This document shows positions 1 through 5,593 of a stretch of DNA of 5,690 nt, piece by piece (the first letter of the stretch is position 1; the number at the start of each line of letters is the position of its first letter). The DNA is from an uncultured Prevotella sp. (lineage in GTDB: Bacteria > Bacteroidota > Bacteroidia > Bacteroidales > Bacteroidaceae). The stretch is from positions 1 through 5,690 of the forward strand of contig CAAGFF010000178.1 in assembly GCA_900769055.1 (NCBI GenBank), read 5' to 3'. Under the pieces are notes generated by a model that was not told where the DNA came from, ran no database searches, and worked only from the letters and a program-made list of their open reading frames with translations. A program made the translations under genes and the position numbers.

Positions 1-516
1 GGCATGGGGAGGAGGCGTATTCACGCTACATTTATATTGTATAAAACACTCGGTTATCCCGAACTGGGGTATTCCTTCGGCAACGTGGTGCGCCTCGACC
101 CCGTATTCTCAAACACATATAACGACATGGTTGCCACGCCGCGTGAGTTCAACAACCGATGGGCATCATCGGGCGAGGAGGAGCATACAACCATCCCTGT
201 CATACCATCTGTAAGACAGAACTTCCTCAACCCCAACCTGTCGATAGCATATAATGCCTACAACTACAGCAGCGAGCGTGTTGCGAAGGGCGACTTCATC
301 AGGATGAAGGAAATCGCGCTCGACTACACTGTGCCTAGCCAGTGGCTCGCACCATTGGGCGTCAACTCGCTCAACCTTAAATTACAGGCAACAAACCTCT
401 TCCTGATCTATGCCGACAAGAAACTTAACGGTATGGACCCAGAGTTCTTCAATACAGGAGGTGTAGCCTCACCTATGCCAAAACAGTACACGCTCACTGT
501 AAGGCTCGGCTTCTAA
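1..516 (+). CDS. SusC/RagA-type TonB-dependent outer-membrane transporter, C-terminal fragment
   Basis: This is the last ~170 residues of a SusC-family TonB-dependent transporter, the barrel of a SusC-SusD importer that uses the proton-motive force through TonB. The gene begins before the window; the ATG at position 4 is internal to the reading frame and is not a real start. Visible family hallmarks are the GNVVRLDPVF segment, the GDFIRMKEIALDY strand, the L-K-L-Q-A-T-N-L-F strand, the GMDPEF loop, and a final strand ending YTLTVRLGF. A terminal phenylalanine is the usual outer-membrane beta-barrel assembly signal. The stop is followed after 19 bp by the SusD gene, the standard pairing. One oddity: upstream of about position 31 the frame encodes a basic G-M-G-R-R-R-I stretch that fits a beta-strand poorly, whereas the next frame gives A-W-G-G-G-V-F-T-L-H, which fits better, so a frameshift is possible. 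Family assignment is firm; the substrate is not visible. Confidence 0.93.
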   Translation, partial: GMGRRRIHATFILYKTLGYPELGYSFGNVVRLDPVFSNTYNDMVATPREFNNRWASSGEEEHTTIPVIPSVRQNFLNPNLSIAYNAYNYSSERVAKGDFIRMKEIALDYTVPSQWLAPLGVNSLNLKLQATNLFLIYADKKLNGMDPEFFNTGGVASPMPKQYTLTVRLGF

Positions 517-535
517 TCACATCATACACTAAATC

Positions 536-2284
536 ATGAGAATTATGAAAACAATACTGACATACCTCTCCACCATAGCCGTGGCCTTGACTGTTCTCAC
601 GGCATGCAACGACTTCCTGGACGAGACGCCAGACAGCCGTATCAACGTGAACACCGAGGAGAAAGTAAAGGCTCTGCTTGCAACTGCATATCCACAGGCG
701 TCATTCGTCAGGGTAACGGAGCTGGCTTCAGACAACGCTGACGACCTGAACGGTGACCTGAACGGCAACTACGACCGCTTCTCTGAGCAATGCTACCGCT
801 GGCAGCCTGTTACTGAGAGCGACAACGAGAATACAGCCATGATATGGCAGGACTACTATGCAGCCATAGCCTCGGCCAACCATGCATTGGCTGCCATCGA
901 GAAGATGGGCGGAGCTACGACCGAGACTCTCAAAGCCCTCAAGGGCGAGGCTCTGCTCTGCCGCGCATACGCTCATTTCGTGCTTATCAACATCTTCTGC
1001 ATGAACTACTCAAGCCAGTTCAGCAAGACCGACCCCGGCATACCCTATACCACAGAGCCTGAGACAACACTCGACCCGAAGTACGACCGCGGTACTGTTG
1101 CCGAGGACTACGAGAAGATAGAGAAAGACCTGCTGGAGGGACTGTCGCTGATGAGCGATGCCATCTATACCGTGCCCCGCTACCACTTCAACAGCAAGGC
1201 TGCCTACACCTTCGCATCCCGTTTCTACCTCTTCTACCAGCAGCCCGAGAAGGTTATAGAATATGCCACCAAAGCGCTGGGCAACAATCCCAAGGAGGTG
1301 ATGCGCGACTATGAGGCCATGAAGAACATGCCGACCGACAACATGCAGCCGAGGTCCATACAGTACACCTCAGCCAAGGAACCTGCCAACTTCCTGCTGT
1401 TGCCTGTATATTCCACCGACCAGTATTACTTCAGCGGATTTACCAACATGGGAGGCCGCTTCAACAACAACAGCTACATCGGTCAGGCCGAGCAGTTCTT
1501 TGCCACACCGTGGGAGCCGTCCAACAGCTCGGCAGCACAATCGCAGCAGATGTTCCGCTTCTACTGGTTCTACAGCCAGGCCAAGAACCTCTTCTGCCTG
1601 CCCAAGCAGCCTGTCTATTTCGAGCAGTATGGCACAAACAACAATACCGGCTACTACCGTACCATTGTTGTTGCCCTGAAGGCAGAGGAGGCACTCCTCA
1701 ACCGAGCGGAGGCCTATGCCCTCCTTGGCAAGTACGACGAGGCGCTGGCCGACATGAGCATCTGGACAAAGAACTTCGTTGCCGACAAGGTGAAGTACAA
1801 CACTTACACCTATGACGAGAACTGGAACTACATCTATGCCGAGCAGGAGATAGAGAACACACTCACCATGGAGTCTGTACGCCGCTGGGCAAAGAAATAT
1901 GACTACTATCGCCCGGAACGTCCTATGCCACGCAAGCACCTCAATCCCGAATGGATAACGCTGACCGAGGGCAGCGACCAGGAGAACATCATCCAGTGCG
2001 TACTCCTACTGCGCCGTCTGGAATTCCTGCACGAGGGTATGCGCTGGTTCGACATCAAGCGCTACGGCATCAAGATTTACCGCCGCGAGATAAACACCTC
2101 GCTCAACGCACTTACGCTCACCGACAGTCTCGAATACCGCGACCCACGTCAGGCCATACAGCTGCCATTCGAGGTACAGGGTGCCGGATTGCAGCCAAAC
2201 GCACGTACTGCTGATGACCTGCAGGAGGAGTTCAACGCATGGTCTGCACAGATGGCTGAGCGAACATTCATTCTTAACAAATAA
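536..2284 (+). CDS. RagB/SusD-type substrate-binding outer-membrane lipoprotein
   Basis: This is a SusD-family lipoprotein of 582 residues, the surface lid that captures substrate and closes over the SusC barrel. The signal peptide has a hydrophobic core at residues 6-20 and an L-T-A-C lipobox with lipidated Cys24. The mature start, C-N-D-F-L-D-E-T-P, is typical of SusD proteins. Tetratricopeptide-like helices follow, for example G-E-A-L-L-C-R-A-Y-A-H-F near 137-148 and A-L-L-N-R-A-E-A-Y-A-L-L-G near 386-398. The C-terminal region has the classic L-R-R-L-E-F-L-H-E-G-M-R-W-F-D-I-K-R-Y-G at about 492-511. Residues 66-80 are rich in Asp and Asn with a tandem D-L-N-G, possibly a calcium-binding loop (inference). 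The start could be the ATG at 536 or at 545, three codons on; neither has a Shine-Dalgarno and either leaves a functional signal peptide. The gene lies 19 bp after SusC and is clearly co-transcribed. Confidence 0.95.
   Translation: MRIMKTILTYLSTIAVALTVLTACNDFLDETPDSRINVNTEEKVKALLATAYPQASFVRVTELASDNADDLNGDLNGNYDRFSEQCYRWQPVTESDNENTAMIWQDYYAAIASANHALAAIEKMGGATTETLKALKGEALLCRAYAHFVLINIFCMNYSSQFSKTDPGIPYTTEPETTLDPKYDRGTVAEDYEKIEKDLLEGLSLMSDAIYTVPRYHFNSKAAYTFASRFYLFYQQPEKVIEYATKALGNNPKEVMRDYEAMKNMPTDNMQPRSIQYTSAKEPANFLLLPVYSTDQYYFSGFTNMGGRFNNNSYIGQAEQFFATPWEPSNSSAAQSQQMFRFYWFYSQAKNLFCLPKQPVYFEQYGTNNNTGYYRTIVVALKAEEALLNRAEAYALLGKYDEALADMSIWTKNFVADKVKYNTYTYDENWNYIYAEQEIENTLTMESVRRWAKKYDYYRPERPMPRKHLNPEWITLTEGSDQENIIQCVLLLRRLEFLHEGMRWFDIKRYGIKIYRREINTSLNALTLTDSLEYRDPRQAIQLPFEVQGAGLQPNARTADDLQEEFNAWSAQMAERTFILNK
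743..766 (+). repeat. 12-bp in-frame tandem duplication inside the susD-type gene
   Basis: GACCTGAACGGT (743-754) is followed directly by GACCTGAACGGC (755-766), a match of 11 in 12 bases. It encodes the duplicated tetrapeptide D-L-N-G at residues 70-77 of the SusD-type protein, in a segment rich in Asp and Asn (S-D-N-A-D-D-L-N-G-D-L-N-G-N-Y-D). The duplication preserves the frame. It is a visible repeat, but any effect on ligand or metal binding is conjecture. Confidence 0.7.
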
Positions 2285-2290
2285 AACCAT

Positions 2291-2298
2291 TAGGAGGA
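2291..2298 (+). promoter_or_regulatory. Strong Shine-Dalgarno sequence of the metallohydrolase gene
   Basis: TAGGAGGA contains a perfect AGGAGG core (2292-2297) placed 8 bases before the ATG at 2306. It starts 7 bases after the stop of the SusD-type gene. It fixes the start of the metallohydrolase gene. The other starts in this window (536/545, 3284, and 5522 on the minus strand) have no such sequence, which is the normal situation in Bacteroidota. Confidence 0.85.
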
Positions 2299-2305
2299 TT
2301 ACATT

Positions 2306-3250
2306 ATGACAAGCATAAAGAATATTCTACGTCTGATGATGATGGCTGCCGTGGCAATAGGCATGGTGTCATGCCAGGAGGAAGAGGATATTGACTACAG
2401 TCTCAGCGTCATCAAGGACAGCCAGACACCACAGAACCAGCTCGACAAATGGCTTTACGAGAACTACGTCAAGCCATACAACATTGAGCTGAGATACCGC
2501 TGGGAGGACAACGAGACGAGCATGAACTATATCCTTGTGCCGCCAACCTACCAGAACTCCGTGCGCATGGCACGCATACTGAAGTATATCTGCTTCGACT
2601 CCTTCGACGAGGTGACAGGCAGCAAGAAGTTCATACACGACAACTTCCCGAAGCTCGTACACCTGGTGGGCAATCCGGGATGGAACACCAACAGCTCCAT
2701 GACTCTCGGCTCCTCGGAGGGCGGCTACAAGATTAATCTCTGGTATGTCAACCACCTCAGCGACGTTGTCTACGAGAACTGGATACCGAAGGACAGCGTC
2801 ATACGTGACCGTAAGGAGCTGAACAAGATTTTTTTCCATACCATCATTCATGAGTTTGGACACACGTTCCATCAGAAGGTGCCCTTCACTACGGAGTTCA
2901 ATCAGGTTACGGGCAGCAACTACCTGGGCGGCATGTACACCTCTGAGTTCGCAAGCGAGGACGACCCGCAGATACAGGCACTCGGTTTCGTGACCGCATA
3001 CGCAGCATATAGTGCCGACGAGGACTTTGCCGAGACCTTCACCACCTATTTGTGCAGCACCAAGGAGGAGTTCCAGGAGCTGACAGACCGTGCGGGCAAC
3101 AGCGGAAAGAACAAAATATCGGCCAAGCTGCGAATCGTGAGGGAATACTTCCAGAAAAACTGGAACCTCGATATGGATGCCCTGCGCGATGCCATCCAGG
3201 CTCGCGAGGCCAACGTGGGTGAGGTGGATTTCGATGACATCAGCCTCTAA
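2306..3250 (+). CDS. Substrate import-associated zinc metallohydrolase lipoprotein (HEFGH)
   Basis: This 314-residue lipoprotein is predicted to be a zinc-dependent hydrolase, probably a peptidase. The signal peptide has hydrophobic residues 8-20 and lipobox M-V-S-C with Cys23. The following Q-E-E-E-D is strongly acidic, matching the surface-export signal of Bacteroidota lipoproteins. The zinc motif H-E-F-G-H is at residues 182-186, continuing T-F-H-Q. A second conserved-looking helix, D-E-D-F-A-E-T-F-T-T-Y, spans residues 238-248, and Glu243 is the best candidate for the third zinc ligand, as in gluzincin-type peptidases. From memory this matches the family named LP_HExxH_w_tonB, related to the Pfam putative zinc-binding metallopeptidase family, whose members sit next to SusC/SusD pairs as here. 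The gene starts 21 bp after SusD and is read from a strong ribosome-binding site. Peptidase activity and surface location are inferred; the substrate is unknown. All expected active-site residues are present and the frame is intact. Confidence 0.9.
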   Translation: MTSIKNILRLMMMAAVAIGMVSCQEEEDIDYSLSVIKDSQTPQNQLDKWLYENYVKPYNIELRYRWEDNETSMNYILVPPTYQNSVRMARILKYICFDSFDEVTGSKKFIHDNFPKLVHLVGNPGWNTNSSMTLGSSEGGYKINLWYVNHLSDVVYENWIPKDSVIRDRKELNKIFFHTIIHEFGHTFHQKVPFTTEFNQVTGSNYLGGMYTSEFASEDDPQIQALGFVTAYAAYSADEDFAETFTTYLCSTKEEFQELTDRAGNSGKNKISAKLRIVREYFQKNWNLDMDALRDAIQAREANVGEVDFDDISL

Positions 3251-3283
3251 TTATCATTCATTCATAACAAGCACATACAATAT

Positions 3284-4621
3284 ATGAAAACTATATTCAA
3301 CATAATTGCATGCGGAGCCGTGGCGGCAACCATGCTATCGGCCTGCCAGATGATGGAGGACGACGTCTTCGATACCGACCCTGCCACACGACAGGACAAC
3401 TGGATGGCCGACTACCGAAGGGTGTTCAACAACAACGAATATGGATGGGCACTATATACCGACAACCCGACTTATGGTCGCCATCCTGCCGTGTACACGT
3501 ATGCTGTAAGGTTCGACCAGGACTATTGCACTTTCTACAACTCTCTCTCTACCCGGCGCATACCCAACGTCAGCAACCTCGACAGCATACGCAGCACGTA
3601 CTCGTTCAAGATGGACAACGGCATAGTGCTCTCGTTCGATACCTACAACGGCTTCTTCCATTACTATGCCGACCAGTCACAGTACTTCGCTCAGGACCTG
3701 CAGTCTGACTTCGAGTTCTGCCTGGACCGCTATTCCGAGAACGAGGACACCATCTTCGGTCGAGGCAAGACCAAGCAGCTGCCATTCATGATGATTAAGA
3801 TGAAGATGCCGGCTGAGGAATACCAGAGGCTCAGCGATGAGATTACGGCATCCTACGCACCCTACGACTGTGCCTTCGTATGCGCTGGCGACACGCTCAA
3901 GGCTCGCTTCCTGAGCGGCTACCACAACCTGCTGCTCTACTTCCCCGACGAGGAGGGTGGTGACAATATTGAGCACATGTATTCATACGGCAACCTGGTA
4001 AACGGCATATACATGCTGGAGAATATCGAGTACAAGGGACACATCATCAAGGAACTGACGCTCAATGACGAGAAAGACGGCTACCACGACGACCAGACAG
4101 GCGCACGCATCATCCCACGCCCATACTGTGACTATTTCATCGACGATGCCGACGAATATGACGACAAGTTCTTCGGCTACAGCTGCCTCGGCACTTACAC
4201 ACAGGCTGAGTGGGACAAGATGAAGACTGCTCTCAACAGCAGCAAGTATAAGGCCTCATGGCTCAACAACATCACCTTCAATCCCGATGCTGATGGTCAC
4301 CTCATTCTGACCGTCAACATGTGGTATGGCAACGGAGAGATACACTTCCCGTTTGACATCATTAAGATGGGCATGGACAGGATTGCGCTGCGATATACGG
4401 GCACCGAGCATTCGGGATTGGGATATACCATCTACGACCTCGGCTTCAGCTACGTCATTGACGCCATCGCACCCAAGGACTCCTGGCGCACGTACAGGAT
4501 TGTACCTACAAGCGGCTCGGCAATGTCGCCGGCAGAGTTCCAGCTCGTGGACGAGGAGAACCCTGATAACAGCATACTGTTCAGGATGAACTTCAGGTAT
4601 TACTACGGTTTCTGGGATTAA
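3284..4621 (+). CDS. DUF4302-type outer-membrane lipoprotein
   Basis: This 445-residue lipoprotein has no established function. The signal peptide has a hydrophobic core at residues 4-18 and lipobox L-S-A-C with Cys21; Q-M-M-E-D-D-V-F-D follows, again acidic and compatible with surface display. I recognise the DUF4302 pattern of Bacteroidota lipoproteins: an early D-V-F-D followed by a short helix and N-E-Y-G-W-A-L-Y (51-58), then Y-T-Y-A-V-R-F (71-77), then G-I-V-L-S-F-D-T-Y-N-G-F-F-H (113-126) and S-D-F-E-F (141-145). The remainder is rich in aromatic and alternating hydrophobic residues, suggesting beta-structure, and the C-terminus is F-R-M-N-F-R-Y-Y-Y-G-F-W-D. No catalytic motif is apparent. 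The gene lies 33 bp after the metallohydrolase and has no Shine-Dalgarno. As the last gene of a SusC/SusD operon it is plausibly an accessory surface binding protein for the same ligand. It ends 139 bp before a strong terminator. Confidence 0.85.
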   Translation: MKTIFNIIACGAVAATMLSACQMMEDDVFDTDPATRQDNWMADYRRVFNNNEYGWALYTDNPTYGRHPAVYTYAVRFDQDYCTFYNSLSTRRIPNVSNLDSIRSTYSFKMDNGIVLSFDTYNGFFHYYADQSQYFAQDLQSDFEFCLDRYSENEDTIFGRGKTKQLPFMMIKMKMPAEEYQRLSDEITASYAPYDCAFVCAGDTLKARFLSGYHNLLLYFPDEEGGDNIEHMYSYGNLVNGIYMLENIEYKGHIIKELTLNDEKDGYHDDQTGARIIPRPYCDYFIDDADEYDDKFFGYSCLGTYTQAEWDKMKTALNSSKYKASWLNNITFNPDADGHLILTVNMWYGNGEIHFPFDIIKMGMDRIALRYTGTEHSGLGYTIYDLGFSYVIDAIAPKDSWRTYRIVPTSGSAMSPAEFQLVDEENPDNSILFRMNFRYYYGFWD

Positions 4622-4703
4622 GTGATTTATATCACCCCTAACAGCAGTTTGTTGTATTTGAATTAATTACATGAAGGATAACATGAGACTATTGCTTACA
4701 AGG

Positions 4704-4733
4704 TAACTTTGATTATTGTTTAGGATAACAAAG
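4704..4733 (+). promoter_or_regulatory. Promoter-like TAACTTTG box and weak hairpin in the operon 3' untranslated region
   Basis: TAACTTTG (4704-4711) matches the Bacteroidota -7 consensus TAnnTTTG exactly, but I see no TTG or TTTG at the expected 19-21 bp upstream, so promoter function is doubtful. The same bases form an imperfect hairpin: CTTTGATTAT (4707-4716) pairs with ATAACAAAG (4725-4733) with one bulged A. If the box were active, it would yield a transcript of roughly 80 bases ending at the terminator at 4761-4795. The alternative is a simple structured 3' end. The rest of 4622-4760 holds only a 5-bp hairpin, GTGAT-TTAT-ATCAC (4622-4635), directly after the DUF4302 stop codon. Confidence 0.25.
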
Positions 4734-4760
4734 ACATTTGAAAAGACAATTGGCTAACTG

Positions 4761-4795
4761 ACGAGGATGTGTCAAGAGTGACACACCCTCGTTTT
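4761..4795 (+). terminator. Intrinsic terminator of the SusC/SusD operon
   Basis: ACGAGGATGTGTCA (4761-4774) and TGACACACCCTCGT (4779-4792) form a 14-bp stem with a single A-C mismatch around an AGAG loop. A run of four T (4792-4795) and further T-rich sequence follow. This is a canonical Rho-independent terminator for plus-strand transcripts and marks the end of the four-gene operon. Confidence 0.88.
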
Positions 4796-4818
4796 GTTAT
4801 GGTCACAGGTTCTTATAC

Positions 4819-4970
4819 GAGTTAGGAATTCTCTCTAAGGAGAGCGGCAGAGCCGAGCGACGAGTTTGGAATTAGGAATTACGAGTTAGGAATTACGATT
4901 TGTTGCCCTGCGGGCAATTTTGAATTAGGAATTATGAATTAGGAATTAGGAGTTAGGAATTAGGAATTTC
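4819..4970. repeat. Interrupted array of degenerate GAATTAG heptamers
   Basis: There are fourteen 7-bp units related to GAATTAG, in three tracts with exact 7-bp register within each: two units at 4819-4832, five at 4862-4896 and seven at 4922-4970. Variants are mostly at the third base (GAGTTAG) and the last base or two (GAATTAC, GAATTAT, GAATTTC). The tracts are separated by GC-rich spacers containing short hairpins: CTCTC-TAAG-GAGAG (4831-4844), CGGC-AGA-GCCG (4845-4855) and TTGCCC-TGC-GGGCAA (4903-4917). Register is not kept between tracts. The array carries many stops and is non-coding. There are no terminal inverted repeats or neighbouring transposase, so I do not call a mobile element. 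Function is unknown. Confidence 0.85.
4903..4921 (+). terminator. Terminator-like GC hairpin inside the heptamer array
   Basis: TTGCCC and GGGCAA form a perfect 6-bp stem around a TGC loop (4903-4917), directly followed by TTTT (4918-4921). It has the form of a small intrinsic terminator for plus-strand transcription and could back up the stronger one at 4761-4795. The stem is short, so activity is uncertain. On the minus strand it is not followed by a T-run. Confidence 0.45.
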
Positions 4971-4991
4971 CATCCTCGCCTTCGTGTGGGG

Positions 4992-5021
4992 ACGCTCCCT
5001 ACATTCAGGGGGCGTTGTTTT
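4992..5021 (+). terminator. Third plus-strand terminator-like hairpin
   Basis: ACGCTCCCT (4992-5000) pairs with AGGGGGCGT (5007-5015) over 9 bp with one U-G wobble in plus-strand RNA, around the loop ACATTC, and is followed by TGTTTT (5016-5021). In minus-strand RNA the wobble becomes an A-C mismatch and no T-run follows, so the structure faces the plus direction. It would stop read-through from the operon before it became antisense to the HU-like gene. Confidence 0.5.
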
Positions 5022-5031
5022 GCTTGCGGCA

Positions 5032-5051
5032 CCCACCCTTCGGGGGCAGGG
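5032..5051 (-). other. GC-rich hairpin just after the HU-like stop codon
   Basis: CCC at 5036-5038 pairs with GGG at 5043-5045 around a TTCG tetraloop (plus-strand view), and an outer CCC (5032-5034) can pair with GGG (5049-5051) across a small internal loop. It begins 4 bases past the HU-like stop. There is no T-run on the minus strand, so it is not a standard terminator. It may protect the 3' end of the HU-like mRNA; this is a guess. Confidence 0.3.
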
Positions 5052-5054
5052 GGG

Positions 5055-5522
5055 CTACTCCTTGTTGATGTCCACGGTAGTCTCGCCAGCCTTCTCAGCC
5101 TTCAGGGCGGCAGCCTGTACGCGGCGTGTGGTCACCTGCTCGAAGGTAATATCGTTGATGAGGTTCTCCAGGTCCTCGGACGGGGTGAACACCACGTTCA
5201 CCTTCTCGATATTGTTCGCAGTGAACTTTTCTACGCTGTCAGTCGTCTTGCACTGCAGCGAGATGAAGAACGAGCCGAGACCCTCTATCTCCACTTTGTT
5301 GCCCGAGGTGAGCATCTCGCGCAGGCAGCTCACGAGGTCGGTGGTCACGCCCTTGACGGTACCCTTCGAGAATACTCCGTTGTGGTCACTGATGTGCTGC
5401 ACGAACTCCTTGCTGCTGACAGACTTGTTCATCTGCACGCGGGCTGCTGCGATTTCAGGTAACACGCCGTTGACGGAGCCTGGATTCATCACCATTGATA
5501 CTGAATACTTGACTGTGTTCAT
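5055..5522 (-). CDS. HU-related DNA-binding protein (Bacteroidota long type)
   Basis: This is a 155-residue protein of the HU/IHF superfamily, expected to bind DNA as a dimer in the nucleoid. I chose the ATG at 5522 (M-N-T-V-K-Y-S) rather than the longer frame from 5624, because the -7 box and predicted transcription start lie inside that extension. The helical core is near residues 37-72 (S-K-E-F-V-Q-H-I and G-V-T-T-D-L-V-S-C-L-R-E-M). It is followed by G-N-K-V-E-I-E-G-L-G-S-F-F-I-S-L (74-89), equivalent to the HU signature before the DNA-binding arm, and V-N-V-V-F-T-P-S-E-D-L-E-N-L-I (108-122), equivalent to the conserved F-K-P-G-K-x-L segment. The arm itself (90-107) lacks the R-N-P motif of canonical HU. 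The N-terminus and the A/K/E-rich tail (135-155) are extensions beyond the usual ~90 residues. This fits the HU-related family of Bacteroidota (TIGR01201-like, from memory). DNA specificity is unknown. Confidence 0.88.
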   Translation of the reverse strand: MNTVKYSVSMVMNPGSVNGVLPEIAAARVQMNKSVSSKEFVQHISDHNGVFSKGTVKGVTTDLVSCLREMLTSGNKVEIEGLGSFFISLQCKTTDSVEKFTANNIEKVNVVFTPSEDLENLINDITFEQVTTRRVQAAALKAEKAGETTVDINKE

Positions 5523-5578
5523 AGTTTTGTTTTTTGAATTTAAGTTTAACTTTGGGTTGTTTTCTCTCTGTCTGTGTT

Positions 5579-5588
5579 GTAACGTTAC
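5579..5588. promoter_or_regulatory. Perfect 10-bp palindrome at the predicted start of HU-like transcription
   Basis: GTAACGTTAC is a perfect palindrome beginning about 6 bases downstream of the -7 box on the minus strand, so it covers roughly +1 to +10. A related TAACGTT sits at 5661-5667, upstream of the -33 element. An operator for a repressor, possibly the HU-like protein itself, is a reasonable guess but unproven. Confidence 0.35.
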
Positions 5589-5593
5589 GTCTG

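Noticed and set aside
1370..1939. Minus-strand open frame of 189 codons inside the SusD-type gene
   Set aside because: It is a shadow of a confidently identified SusD protein; the product is a valine/leucine-rich mirror of the coding strand with no domain or promoter.
2369..2872. Minus-strand open frame of 167 codons inside the metallohydrolase gene
   Set aside because: It lies wholly antisense to a gene with an intact HEFGH motif, lipobox and ribosome-binding site.
4671..4706. Eleven-codon open frame M-K-D-N-M-R-L-L-L-T-R as a leader peptide
   Set aside because: It follows the operon rather than preceding a gene, has no run of regulatory codons, and could easily occur by chance.
4819..4970. 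CRISPR array
   Set aside because: The units are 7 bp, contiguous and degenerate, the intervening segments differ in length, and no cas gene is present.
4819..4970. Miniature transposable element
   Set aside because: The tracts are direct repeats, and I found neither terminal inverted repeats nor a target-site duplication.
5032..5054. G-quadruplex
   Set aside because: Only two long G runs are present, which is not enough for an intramolecular four-strand structure.
4986..5462. Plus-strand open frame of 158 codons
   Set aside because: It is antisense to the HU-related gene, shows no recognisable domain, and overlaps a terminator-like hairpin at its start.
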